A stretch of DNA of 64,000 nt from Caballeronia concitans (GCF_001544615.1 NZ_FCNV02000001.1:1273602-1337601), one strand, 5' to 3'. Counted from the first letter of the stretch, positions 55,046 to 63,549 are shown. Numbers and translations: made by a program. The notes: generated by a model from the sequence alone, not told the origin.

Positions 55046-55056
55046 GGGAGTGTGAA

Positions 55057-55650
55057 ATGGGAAGAGTGTTTGCGTACTGCCGCGTCTCGACGTCTGATCA
55101 GACGACCGAGAACCAAGTCCTCGAAGTCCGGTCGGCTGGATTCAACATCGAGCCGCGCCGCGTGGTTTCCGAGTGCGTATCTGGTTCCGTTGCAGCGAAG
55201 CAGCGCGCCGGCTTTTCAAGGCTGCTCGACCGGTTGGAAACGGGCGACGTGCTGGTAGTAACGAAACTTGACCGGCTAGGTCGTAACGCGATGGATGTCC
55301 GGGCGATTGTCGAAGAACTTACGACGATGGGCGTCCGTGTCCATTGCCTCGCGTTGGGCGGAGCAGACCTCACGAGCGCGGCCGGCAAGATGACTATGTC
55401 GGTGCTGTCCGCGGTCGCCGAGTTCGAACGCGACTTGTTGCTTGAGCGTACCGCTGCCGGACTCGCGCGCGCGCGGGCGGTCGGGAAGGTACTGGGACGC
55501 CCGAAGGCATTGAGCGACAAGCAGGAATCGAGAGCGCTGGAGCGCCTCGCCCAAGGGCTGACGGTCGCCGCTGTAGCCCGCGAACTGAATGCGAGCCGCC
55601 AGACGATCATGCGTCTGCGCGACCGTTCAGCAGACCAAGCGATCCGCTAA
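55057..55650 (+). CDS. serine recombinase (resolvase/invertase family)
   Basis: 197 residues. N-terminal catalytic domain with nucleophile Ser near residue 11 in YCRVSTSDQ, the Arg motif [12 protein letters not shown] and E-helix [18 protein letters not shown]-terminal helix-turn-helix (about 150-190, [20 protein letters not shown]). It cuts and rejoins DNA at res/hix-like sites. ATG 55057 has GGGAG 8 bases upstream; the open frame begins 16 codons earlier. It may resolve island multimers or invert a segment; a target pair could not be identified. Confidence 0.93.
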   Translation: MGRVFAYCRVSTSDQTTENQVLEVRSAGFNIEPRRVVSECVSGSVAAKQRAGFSRLLDRLETGDVLVVTKLDRLGRNAMDVRAIVEELTTMGVRVHCLALGGADLTSAAGKMTMSVLSAVAEFERDLLLERTAAGLARARAVGKVLGRPKALSDKQESRALERLAQGLTVAAVARELNASRQTIMRLRDRSADQAIR

Positions 55651-55667
55651 GGCGAGCGCGGCACAAG

Positions 55668-55683
55668 TTGCAACCGGTTGCAA
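55668..55683. promoter_or_regulatory. island palindrome, copy C (perfect)
   Basis: TTGCAACCGGTTGCAA, perfect 16-bp palindrome 18 bases after the resolvase stop and 168 bases before the KAP gene start. Confidence 0.6.
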
Positions 55684-55850
55684 ACCTCAGGGCCTGCGCG
55701 AGGCGTCTCAGAACGACTAACTTCAGTTAATCGACATACCCTCCGAGATCGCCGACAATTCTTCAAGCAAACCAATGTGGCATCGCGTTTACCATGGCGC
55801 ATAAACGGTTGACGCACTGCACTACCGAATAATGTTCAATCGGGGCCGGC

Positions 55851-58757
55851 ATGGACATCCACGACAGAATTGACACAAGACTTGGCGAAACCGTCGTGGT
55901 GGCATCGCTTGCGATCCCCGAAGGCGACGCCATTTTCCTTTCGATTGATGCTCACGGGACGCCCGGTGCTCTCAATCAATACGTACTAGAACATCTCGGC
56001 CTTGATCAAAAAAGCCTGCCTCTGTCCAATGATCTGACGGACGGATATTTCATTTCGCCAGCCGGGCGAACCCTGCTCTGTTACGTTGTGACGATCGACG
56101 GCGGCCCGCCCGCGCGTTTGCTCGAAGACAATCTCGAGAATTGTCTGCGCGATAGCCGTCTGCAGTCGCTACGCAAACTATGGGTGCCTCTGATGGGGAC
56201 CGGGACCGCGCGGCTGTCCTTGGTTGAGAGCTTCCGGATTACGCTTCAGGTACTGATCCGGAACGGCTGGGCCGACCGACCAGCGACCTCGGTCACGATT
56301 TCGACGCCCGGCCCGGAAGCTAATGGCTTTGACGCCCTGGCCGCGGCTATTCAAACACTAGTTCCATCATCGTCGCTCCCGGACGAGGCTTCCGAGCCGA
56401 AGAATAGGTGGAGTCCTTCACTCGCTGCCGAGGCAGTGCTCTCAATTGCGCATGCGCTCGGCAAGAGCAAGAATGAGTCCGAGCTTACAACTGAGTTGTT
56501 GCTATTCGCGCTCGCGGATGCTGCGCAAACGGATGCTTTCTCGCGCATCGGCAGTGATCGGTCCGTAGGGGCCTTTTGTACTGCGATTCATGAGCTGGCT
56601 GGGGATCGTTACGAACCGGCCTGGAGTCAACTTTTCAAGAAGGATTGGATCGCTCCCCAGAACATTGAGGGCGGCCATTTTGCACGGACCACGCACAACG
56701 CCGGCGCCATACTCGACCGCGCCGCTGCGCGTGCAAGAACATCGGGCCGCAAACAATTCATTGTCGATGATCTTGTCCGCGCCCTGCTCGAAAGCCCGGG
56801 AATCTTCGTCGATTATTTGCGCGTGATGGGTATCGAAGCAAACGCGCTACTCGAAGGCTATGAGGATGTGCTGACCGGGCAGGTTCTGATGAGCTTGCAC
56901 AACGATGCCGCGTCGATTCAGGATCGCCTCGGTTATGCTACCTACGCAGAAGCAATCGCTTCGTTCCTCTCCAATCCAAGCACTCCTGCGCCGATCAGCG
57001 TCAGCGTGCAGGCTCCTTGGGGCGCAGGCAAGTCGTCGTTGATGCAGATGATCCGAGAGCGTCTCGACCCGGAGCGCATCCGCGACGCTTATCGCCTCAA
57101 GGTCGGGCAAACGGCTTTCGGCGCGCTCAATCTCGGCTCGGTTCTGAAGCTCCTTGAGCGAAAAAAAGATATTGGACCCGAATTTCTACACGACGCCTAC
57201 ACGAAAACGGTAGCTCAAAATGAAGACATTGCGACGCCACCAATTCGCCACGAAGGACTATTCACGATCTGGTTTAATGCTTGGAAATATGAGTCTTGCG
57301 AGCAGGTTTGGTCGGGTTTAGTCGACGCGATCGTATCGCAGATCAGCGATCGGCTCCCGATCGTGCAGCGCGAGGCTTTCCTCCTCAGGTTGCACCTTGC
57401 CCGGATCGATGACGGAATTGTGCGGCGAAAGATTTATGATCGCGTGCTCACCATCTGGTGGGCGCAGGTGCGACGTGCGCTCCTAATCGGGGTCGGTGCG
57501 ACCGTTTCCCTGATCGGCCTAGGGGCAGCCAAAACGGTATTCCCGGACCTCAGCCCGCTTGCGACAAACATCAGCAAGATGGGGTATTGGGGCGGCATTG
57601 TTGGACCCGTCCTTCTCTCGGCCTATCTCGCACTTCGTTACTGGGTGACCCGCGAGAAGACTTACGCGGAGCCAGCCGAACTTAGTTTGGCACCATACCT
57701 AACCGTGCCGGACTACGCTCAATCGGTCGGGGCGATCCACCAAATACATGCTGATCTGCGGCGGGTACTAGCCGCGGCTCCGAAGGAAGCCGCTGACACA
57801 TTCACACCAATCGTAATTTTCATTGACGATCTAGACCGCTGCTCTCCCACAAAAATCGCAAGCGTCGTGGAGGGTGTTAGCATGCTATTGGCGAGCGACA
57901 CTTACCGGTGCATGTTCGTAATTGGCATGGACCCACAGATGATTGCCGCCGCGCTCGAAAAGGCGCATGCGGAAATCCGCGAGAGGCTTCCCAGTTACGA
58001 GCGCGGCGTGCCGCTCGGCTGGCGCTTCATGGACAAGTTCGTCCAACTGCCATTCACGATCCCGCCTCAGGCAAATATCAATGAGTATCTTAAATCGCTT
58101 GGTGCAGCGACTAACTTTGTTTCCGTCGACCCGTCCGTTCCGTCCAGCCCCCCCTTAACGCCTGACGGCCGGAATTCGCTCGACGCAGGCACCAATAGCC
58201 TTGATGATTTTGCGGACACTGGTGACAGCGGTGCGCAACAGCCTGGTCAGGAAAAATCCGCCGTTCCCTCGAACGATAGTAAGGATGTCGGGCGCATCAT
58301 TCGCGAGCTTGGGCGCTATAGCGCGGGCAATCCTCGAGAGATCAAGCGCATGGTCAATCTCGCAAGGCTCTACTTGGCGCTGCGGAACGAGCGGCGGCGT
58401 GTCGCCCCGTTCTGGCGTGCACCTTCACTTGAGCAGTATGCACGGTGGATCGCGCTCACGCTTCGTTGGCCCGACATGATGCGATGGCTGCAATGGGGAG
58501 CAGATGAGGCGATCTGGTCGGCCGAGGACAATAATACCGCCCTCATTGTCCGTCGTCTCAAGGTACTTGAAGCTGCAGCAGAAGAAACATCTAAGGTTGC
58601 TGACTGGGCTGCGAGGATCGAGCGAGAACTCTATCTGGACGAGGACGATGCAGTTGAGTGGCGCAAGGATCCGAAGCTGTTCGAGTTATTTCAGAATTGC
58701 AGTCAATCTCCGCCGGGACGTAGGCTTTCAGCCGCTGCCGAAATTGGACTTTGGTAA
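55851..58757 (+). CDS. KAP-family P-loop NTPase with macro-like and Clp-N-like N-terminal domains and two membrane helices
   Basis: 968 residues. Residues about 10-150 end with LWVPLMGTGTARLSLVESF, which resembles the nucleotide-binding turn of macro domains; about 187-340 resemble a Clp-N repeat (SPSLAAEAVLSIAHALG, TELLLFALADA, then VDDLVRALLES and YLRVMGIEANALL). The KAP NTPase follows: Walker A APWGAGKSSL at 388-397, the KAP marker FNAWKYES near 475, two membrane helices inserted at about 543-563 and 579-600, Walker B IVIFIDDLDRC at 654-664, and sensor-like KDVGRIIRELGRYSAGNPRE IKR near 830. KAP NTPases with inserted helices occur in phage-defence and signalling proteins; this domain set is not one I know as a named system. 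Proposed defence role is inference. Confidence 0.82.
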   Translation: MDIHDRIDTRLGETVVVASLAIPEGDAIFLSIDAHGTPGALNQYVLEHLGLDQKSLPLSNDLTDGYFISPAGRTLLCYVVTIDGGPPARLLEDNLENCLRDSRLQSLRKLWVPLMGTGTARLSLVESFRITLQVLIRNGWADRPATSVTISTPGPEANGFDALAAAIQTLVPSSSLPDEASEPKNRWSPSLAAEAVLSIAHALGKSKNESELTTELLLFALADAAQTDAFSRIGSDRSVGAFCTAIHELAGDRYEPAWSQLFKKDWIAPQNIEGGHFARTTHNAGAILDRAAARARTSGRKQFIVDDLVRALLESPGIFVDYLRVMGIEANALLEGYEDVLTGQVLMSLHNDAASIQDRLGYATYAEAIASFLSNPSTPAPISVSVQAPWGAGKSSLMQMIRERLDPERIRDAYRLKVGQTAFGALNLGSVLKLLERKKDIGPEFLHDAYTKTVAQNEDIATPPIRHEGLFTIWFNAWKYESCEQVWSGLVDAIVSQISDRLPIVQREAFLLRLHLARIDDGIVRRKIYDRVLTIWWAQVRRALLIGVGATVSLIGLGAAKTVFPDLSPLATNISKMGYWGGIVGPVLLSAYLALRYWVTREKTYAEPAELSLAPYLTVPDYAQSVGAIHQIHADLRRVLAAAPKEAADTFTPIVIFIDDLDRCSPTKIASVVEGVSMLLASDTYRCMFVIGMDPQMIAAALEKAHAEIRERLPSYERGVPLGWRFMDKFVQLPFTIPPQANINEYLKSLGAATNFVSVDPSVPSSPPLTPDGRNSLDAGTNSLDDFADTGDSGAQQPGQEKSAVPSNDSKDVGRIIRELGRYSAGNPREIKRMVNLARLYLALRNERRRVAPFWRAPSLEQYARWIALTLRWPDMMRWLQWGADEAIWSAEDNNTALIVRRLKVLEAAAEETSKVADWAARIERELYLDEDDAVEWRKDPKLFELFQNCSQSPPGRRLSAAAEIGLW

Positions 58758-59048
58758 CGCTTCCTTTCTGGATCGGGGAGCAGGTTTGCTTTTCCCCGTT
58801 ATGCGACTGTGACCTGAATGACCACTCTGCGAGTACGCGAATGTCTCATGGGAGTGTCGAACCGGTGCGCGCGCTAGACCGGCGAGTGGAGCTTTAGTGG
58901 CGCATTCATGTACGCCCAAGTACCATGGGCTATTCGGTCATTTCCGTTGGCGACCTACCGCAACCGGCGGCTGATCTGTTGGCCGTTGCTCGTTGTGGCC
59001 TGATGTTGCCATTCGCGGGCACGGTGCAAATACAAAACGAGTAAATCT

Positions 59049-61520
59049 GTGGAAAAGATCTATCTGAGAGAACTAGAAAAGGCGCTTGCGCTTCCGTCCC
59101 CGGCAGAATCCCTCAGCTATTTGTCGTCGATTCTCCGCTCGCTGTTACAGAGCCTGTCGATCGCAGCTCTCGAAACGGTGGTTCAAGCTACACCAACGGT
59201 TGACGATGACGTTGACTTGAAGCAATTCTGCGACCGCTTTGCTCAACCGTCAGACGGGCTGCCGGTCGAGATACTGGATGCCCTCGTACCCAGAATTCGT
59301 GGGATGGTGTTCCGGGGATATATGACCGGTTGGTTCGAGACGCCGTCGGGACAGAACGAAAACCTCGTGACAGCGCTTGTCAACTGGGTGGAGTTTCGCA
59401 ACAAGCGGCCGGCACATGGCGTACTCGACGCTCCGACCACTGAGCTCTGGGCGAACAACACCGCTGAACTGATTCGACGGGTGGTGGCAGTTGCTGGTGG
59501 AGCGCTGCCATCAGTAACCTCATCCGCCGTTGCCGCCCACGTCGGCGACGTGCTGATTCCGATCTCTATTCCCTTGGTGCTTGGGGATCAAGGCATCGTC
59601 ATCGGAAAAGTTGCGTCACGAAAAGGCGTCTGGAAAGTTCAGGGACAAGTACTCTCCTGGACCGATGCGCGAGAAATAACGTTTGACTTGGCACCGTCCA
59701 ACATATTTGCTGCGGAAGATAAGATCGTCGACAAATTCAAGTGGAGAGAGGTCCCACGGTCGTCAAAATCCTTTCTTATCCTGAATAACGTCCCTGGCCG
59801 TCAAACCGCGAACTTTGTCGGACGCACGAAGGAACTGGACAAGCTTAAAGACTGGTTAATGGATATAGCAGATTCCAGAACATGCCTGGTTTTTGGTGAT
59901 GGAGGGTTTGGTAAGACAACGCTTGTTCTGGAGTTCTTCAACAATCTGTTGGAGGGTTGCGTCGAAGGCGATTTCAAGCTGCCATCCGTTATCGGTTTCT
60001 ATACAGCAAAGCGTACCAAGTGGACCGAGGAGGGACTGGTCCATTTCAAGGGGATCTCCGACGCGATGGAAGATAGTGTTCGTGAACTCATGTACTGCTT
60101 TAGCCCTGTCTTGGGTAAGGAATGGTTCAAGGTAGACGGTAGGGCCTTGATTGACAAAGCGGTGACGGTGTTTTCCGGGGAGGGCTTCACGCGGGACGAC
60201 GTGTTGCTGATCATTGATAACACAGAAACTCTATCCACGTCGCAGGTGGACGCCGAAGAGCTTGGAAGTTTTATCTCACAGGTAGCCAAACGCATCGGTC
60301 GTGTAGTCATAACTTCCCGTCGTCGCGAATTGCTTGCTGCTGAGCCTGTTCCCGTTAGCCAACTCCCCGAGTCTGAGGCCCTTCTTCTGTTACAAAAGCT
60401 CGGCAAAGAATACGGCGCCCGCGCTGTGATTCAAGCGGGAGAACCTCGTTTGCGCCAAGCTTGCCAACAGTTAATGTGCAAGCCGCTTCTCATAGATACC
60501 CTTGTACGCTACATCGCACGATCCTCATCAGGCATTCCGGAGGGGCTAGATCAGATCCTGCGGAAAACCAGCGACGAACTGCTCGAATTTCTGTACGAAG
60601 ATGCCTGGGCCCGAATGACTGCGGCCGTTCAAGATGTTTTTATGGTACTTGTGTCGCTCGCTAGTCCGCTCGACGGGAAATGTGTAGGCGACGTCTGCAC
60701 GCAGATCGGCGTTCAGCATGCAGAGTTCCAGTCGAGTCTTGGTGAAACGTACTTTGCTAGCATCGTCGACCAAGGAGATTCATACGACCTTGAAATAGTG
60801 GAGCTTGCAAAAGATTTTTTTCGGCAAAAAAAGCGCAGAGTACCCGGAGAGGAATCGGAGCGACTGGACAAGATTGCTTTCAAGGTCGACAAGCAGGCGA
60901 CGGAGCGCTACGAGATCGATCGAAATTACAGAATGGATCGCGTGGCCGACGGCTTTAGAAGTGAGTATGCGAAGGCCGCAAAGATAGCGACGATAAAGAA
61001 GGAGTATGGGAAAGCCAAAGAATTGTACGATCTGGCGATCTTAGAGGAGCCACTGAACGCAGCATTGCACGAGAGGTACGCGTCGTTTCTTCTGAGGACC
61101 CTTGGAAAGGCGACGGACGCTTTGCCTTATGCTAAACGTGCGACCCAGCTGGATGCACACAGCGCGGACGCATGGCTCACGTTGGGCCTCGTGCAGTATA
61201 AGCATGGCGACCTAGCTGCAGGTGATGCTGCGATGAGCAAGGCGGCTAAGTATGGGAAGACGGCTCAGCTTTGTTTCCTGCGAGAAGCAATTGCGCGCTA
61301 TCACGTCGCCAAACAAGAGCCATACAGCAAGCGGGCGATGCCATTGCTCAAAGAAGCAGATCGGCTGGTGACTTTGTCAGTGAAGTCTGGCATGTCAAGC
61401 GATTTTTACTATCTTAAAAACAGGCGAGAAGCGGAAAAGTACACGCACCTGATACGTACCCTGGTGACGCAGATAAATCGGCGCGAAGTGTTGGCGGAGA
61501 ATGCTGCCCAGCGCACCTAA
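59049..61520 (+). CDS. STAND-type NTPase with TPR-like C terminus
   Basis: 823 residues from GTG 59049. N-terminal 250 residues unrecognised: helical first 150 (LSYLSSILRSLLQSLSIAAL), then a beta-rich part. NTPase of the NACHT/NB-ARC type: FVGRTKELDKLKDWL just before Walker A FGDGGFGKTTL (P-loop 283-291), Walker B VLLIIDN at 385-391, a VVITSRRREL sensor near 420, and a winged-helix-like segment. Residues about 650-770 are TPR-like (AKELYDLAILEEPLNAALHE, AWLTLGLVQYKHGDLAAGDA). STAND proteins sense a ligand through repeats and then oligomerise; many act against phage. No typical effector such as TIR, nuclease or protease is seen, so the N terminus may be the effector. Separated from the KAP gene by 291 bases. 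Confidence 0.82.
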   Translation: MEKIYLRELEKALALPSPAESLSYLSSILRSLLQSLSIAALETVVQATPTVDDDVDLKQFCDRFAQPSDGLPVEILDALVPRIRGMVFRGYMTGWFETPSGQNENLVTALVNWVEFRNKRPAHGVLDAPTTELWANNTAELIRRVVAVAGGALPSVTSSAVAAHVGDVLIPISIPLVLGDQGIVIGKVASRKGVWKVQGQVLSWTDAREITFDLAPSNIFAAEDKIVDKFKWREVPRSSKSFLILNNVPGRQTANFVGRTKELDKLKDWLMDIADSRTCLVFGDGGFGKTTLVLEFFNNLLEGCVEGDFKLPSVIGFYTAKRTKWTEEGLVHFKGISDAMEDSVRELMYCFSPVLGKEWFKVDGRALIDKAVTVFSGEGFTRDDVLLIIDNTETLSTSQVDAEELGSFISQVAKRIGRVVITSRRRELLAAEPVPVSQLPESEALLLLQKLGKEYGARAVIQAGEPRLRQACQQLMCKPLLIDTLVRYIARSSSGIPEGLDQILRKTSDELLEFLYEDAWARMTAAVQDVFMVLVSLASPLDGKCVGDVCTQIGVQHAEFQSSLGETYFASIVDQGDSYDLEIVELAKDFFRQKKRRVPGEESERLDKIAFKVDKQATERYEIDRNYRMDRVADGFRSEYAKAAKIATIKKEYGKAKELYDLAILEEPLNAALHERYASFLLRTLGKATDALPYAKRATQLDAHSADAWLTLGLVQYKHGDLAAGDAAMSKAAKYGKTAQLCFLREAIARYHVAKQEPYSKRAMPLLKEADRLVTLSVKSGMSSDFYYLKNRREAEKYTHLIRTLVTQINRREVLAENAAQRT

Positions 61521-61671
61521 TCATTATCCCCATCTCTGCTTGGATGCGGGCATCTACCAATCGCTCGCCTTCATGAGGCTGTCCGCAAAAGGCGGAGGGG
61601 CGTCTTATCAGCGCAGCGTCCCACGTTATAGTTCCGCCAGTTAACTAGATAGTTAAACATCTTTAAATATC

Positions 61672-62569
61672 ATGCTTTCACCCCGCGCCATTCGACTCAT
61701 CCTGCGCCACTTTGATGCTCTCGACGAGGCAGTCGCTAAACGCCTCACGAGGAAGCGACCGTGGCAGGAAGAGGCACTGACAGGTCTGCTTTGTGATTTG
61801 CTGGATGCTGAAACTCAGGTCGAAGAGAAAGTTAGCTACACACTCAATCAGTTGCACGAAGACCTCGCCAAATCAGACGAGCCCGTTGGAATTCGCTTGG
61901 AAATTGACTCACACCAATATCCGAAGCACCTAGAGCGCTGGGTTACGCAAGCCGACTTTGGCTTGATCATCAAATACCAGGATCAGTTCGATCACAATCA
62001 CTCGACGTCTGCGGCGTGGCTGATGCAGGCAAAGCGGGCGTTCCCAGCTCGAAATGGCGACTACGAGACCAACTCGAAGTTCGCTTCTGCCGACGCCGCG
62101 CAGGACGCCCGCATGAAGGCCCTAAGAGATTGGGCTGGCGAGGACTTCATCAGGTACTTTCTGTATTGCCCACGCCCAAGAGACCTTCAGCAACCCGTCC
62201 GCGAAGCACTCAATCAGGCGCGGACAAACGCGCTCTCTGGGGATATATTCGACTACACACTGGGGTTGGAACTGCGCGACGATATGCTATCTGCATCGCC
62301 AACGATTGCCGCGGGCCTATTCGTTTCAATGCTTGATGAGATTCCGAAGACGCTCCTTGAGACGCATTCATCGTTATTCAGCCGTACGACGCCTTTCTCG
62401 TGGTTCATCATCCAGCACATGGCGAACGGACGGCACAGCATTCACCATCGTCGCGCGAGCCCAGAGTCAATCCGTGCTGGGACTCGTGGTCGTCGTTCTC
62501 GGGAAATCGAACAGCTGGTACGAGGCGACCACCGAGTACTGGCCGGTATGGAACTTCCGGATAGCTTAA
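61672..62569 (+). pseudogene. unknown gene downstream of the STAND NTPase, frameshifted by a 4-bp tandem duplication
   Basis: Frame 1 starts at ATG 61672 and continues to 62652, but after residue about 252 its codons lose the G/C-rich third positions and the product becomes Arg/His-rich. At 62426-62433 the sequence is ACGGACGG; removing one ACGG joins frame 1 (IQHMANG) to another frame reading TAFTIVARAQSQSVLGLVVV to a stop at 62569, giving a 297-residue protein with normal-looking C terminus. The intact part is cytosolic: early helical PWQEEALTGLLCDLLDAETQ, acidic linker, QADFGLIIKYQDQF and AAWLMQAKRAFP (a beta-strand with D and QxK, reminiscent of PD-(D/E)xK nuclease cores). Family not recognised. 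No strong ribosome site. Confidence 0.65.
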
Positions 62570-62920
62570 GTCTCGATACACAAGCTCGCATCCTCCCGGC
62601 CCATACCATCACGATCTCAGTTATCTGCGGCCTCGACCGTCCGCGCCAATGAAACCGAAACCAACATCCCGGTGGACCGCCTTCGGCCGCCGCCGAATTC
62701 AGTCATTAAACTATGACTTCCGCCTCGTCTGATTGGCTGCTTAGGGTGCTCCCGATCGCGACCCAGTGAGATGCGATCTGTCCACGCATGTTGCATGCGG
62801 CACCGATCGGCCATGGCAGCCGGTCTACGTCTTCGAACTGCTCGACGGCGGTAGTAGTCGCGAGGAAGCCGCGCTTGTCGTTCTTAGAGGCCACCGCGTG
62901 CTAAGCTCGGTTCGTAGATT

Positions 62921-62936
62921 TTGAAGCCGGTTGCAT
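62921..62936. promoter_or_regulatory. island palindrome, copy D
   Basis: TTGAAGCCGGTTGCAT, about 95 bases from attR. With its 5' GATT it matches copy B in 18 of 19 positions. Confidence 0.55.
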
Positions 62937-62943
62937 GGACAGC

Positions 62944-62968
62944 TGGTACACAGTGGCCGGTACACGGT
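62944..62968 (+). repeat. right arm-type integrase site candidates
   Basis: TGGTACACAG (62944-62953) and CGGTACACGG (62959-62968), 15 bases apart. The first is identical to the copy near attL, and its end is 75 bases from attR. Confidence 0.5.
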
Positions 62969-63028
62969 CATTTTTGGTTTGGTGTCGGGGCGTTGATTTT
63001 TAAGGATTTTGTTGGTGCCGGGAGCCTG

Positions 63029-63047
63029 TCCCCCTCTCTCCGCCAGA
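63029..63047 (+). repeat. attR: 19-bp direct repeat of the tRNA-Ser 3' end
   Basis: Identical to attL at 46622-46640. It marks the far boundary of the island. Confidence 0.93.
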
Positions 63048-63056
63048 ACACAAGCC

Positions 63057-63084
63057 CTTGGGTCTTCCCAAGTGCTTTTTTATT
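63057..63084 (+). terminator. terminator probably belonging to tRNA-Ser before integration
   Basis: CTTGGG / CCCAAG stem with TCTT loop, followed within 2 bases by a T-rich stretch (CTTTTTTATTTTT). It lies 10 bases beyond attR; with the island removed it would fall just after the tRNA. Confidence 0.65.
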
Positions 63085-63333
63085 TTTCCGCGACCGCGCT
63101 GAAACCCTTCCTCGCGCATCGCGTTCCAGTCTGAACCCGCCCCAGCACCGCACCCGCAACAAACCGGACTACTAACCGTCACCGGCAAAAAATCGTTGCA
63201 ATCCCTTTCGAATCGTCCCGCACGGTCAACTGGTCCTCACAGTCCACGTTAAGCCGCGGCAGGCTTTGTGCGACAAGCGACGAAGCGCCAAGCCTGCGCC
63301 TTCGCAGCATTACCAATCGAAAAGGACACAGAC

Positions 63334-63549
63334 ATGAGTATCTTCGGTGACATCGTGGGGAAGATCTTCCACAAGGCCAAGCCTGCAGAGCCGGCGCCGG
63401 CCGTCGAGCCGGACCCGGCGCCTGCGCCCGCCGTCGAGGCAGCCGCTCCCGCGCCGCTTACGGACATCGACGTCGCTGCCGTAATGGATCAGCTCGCCGA
63501 TGAAAGCAGCCAGACGCTGAACTGGCGCGTGTCGATCGTCGATATGATG
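63334..63549 (+). pseudogene. DUF3597 domain protein, 3' end lost to insertion sequences
   Basis: Starts at ATG 63334 with AAGGA upstream. The first 72 residues (MSIFGDIVGKIFHKAKP, Ala/Pro-rich linker, then LTDIDVAAVMDQLADESSQT, LNWRVSIVDMM) match a DUF3597 protein, which should continue for about another 55-60 residues. After DMM the frame reads into foreign sequence starting GTAAGCGCGCAG and stops at 63585. The family has unknown function. Confidence 0.82.

Larger units (their letters stand above)
46622..63047. mobile_element. 16.4-kb integrative genomic island in tRNA-Ser(GGA)
   Basis: Bounded by exact 19-bp direct repeats, with a tyrosine integrase adjacent to the left end and arm-like repeats inside both ends. 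Composition and codon use of its genes are visibly less G/C-biased than the flanks, and none of the genes is a housekeeping gene. Content: integrase, iteron-like array with a possible initiator, XRE regulator, unknown proteins, a probable HNH nuclease, DUF6884, serine resolvase, KAP NTPase, STAND NTPase and a broken gene. No conjugation or virion genes are seen, so it is probably mobilisable or satellite-like rather than self-transmissible. Confidence 0.92.
62570..63333. other. right end of the island and adjacent chromosome, no gene
   Basis: About 760 bases with no credible gene. Within the island part: palindrome copy D (62921-62936), two GGTACAC repeats (62944-62968) and attR (63029-63047). 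Outside it: a terminator at 63057-63084 that probably belonged to tRNA-Ser before integration, then the leader of the DUF3597 gene. Confidence 0.6.

Noticed and set aside
62434-62652. Taking the 3' part of the 326-codon frame as the true C terminus
   Set aside because: It is Arg/His-rich with weak third-position bias, whereas the alternative frame after the ACGG repeat has normal bias.
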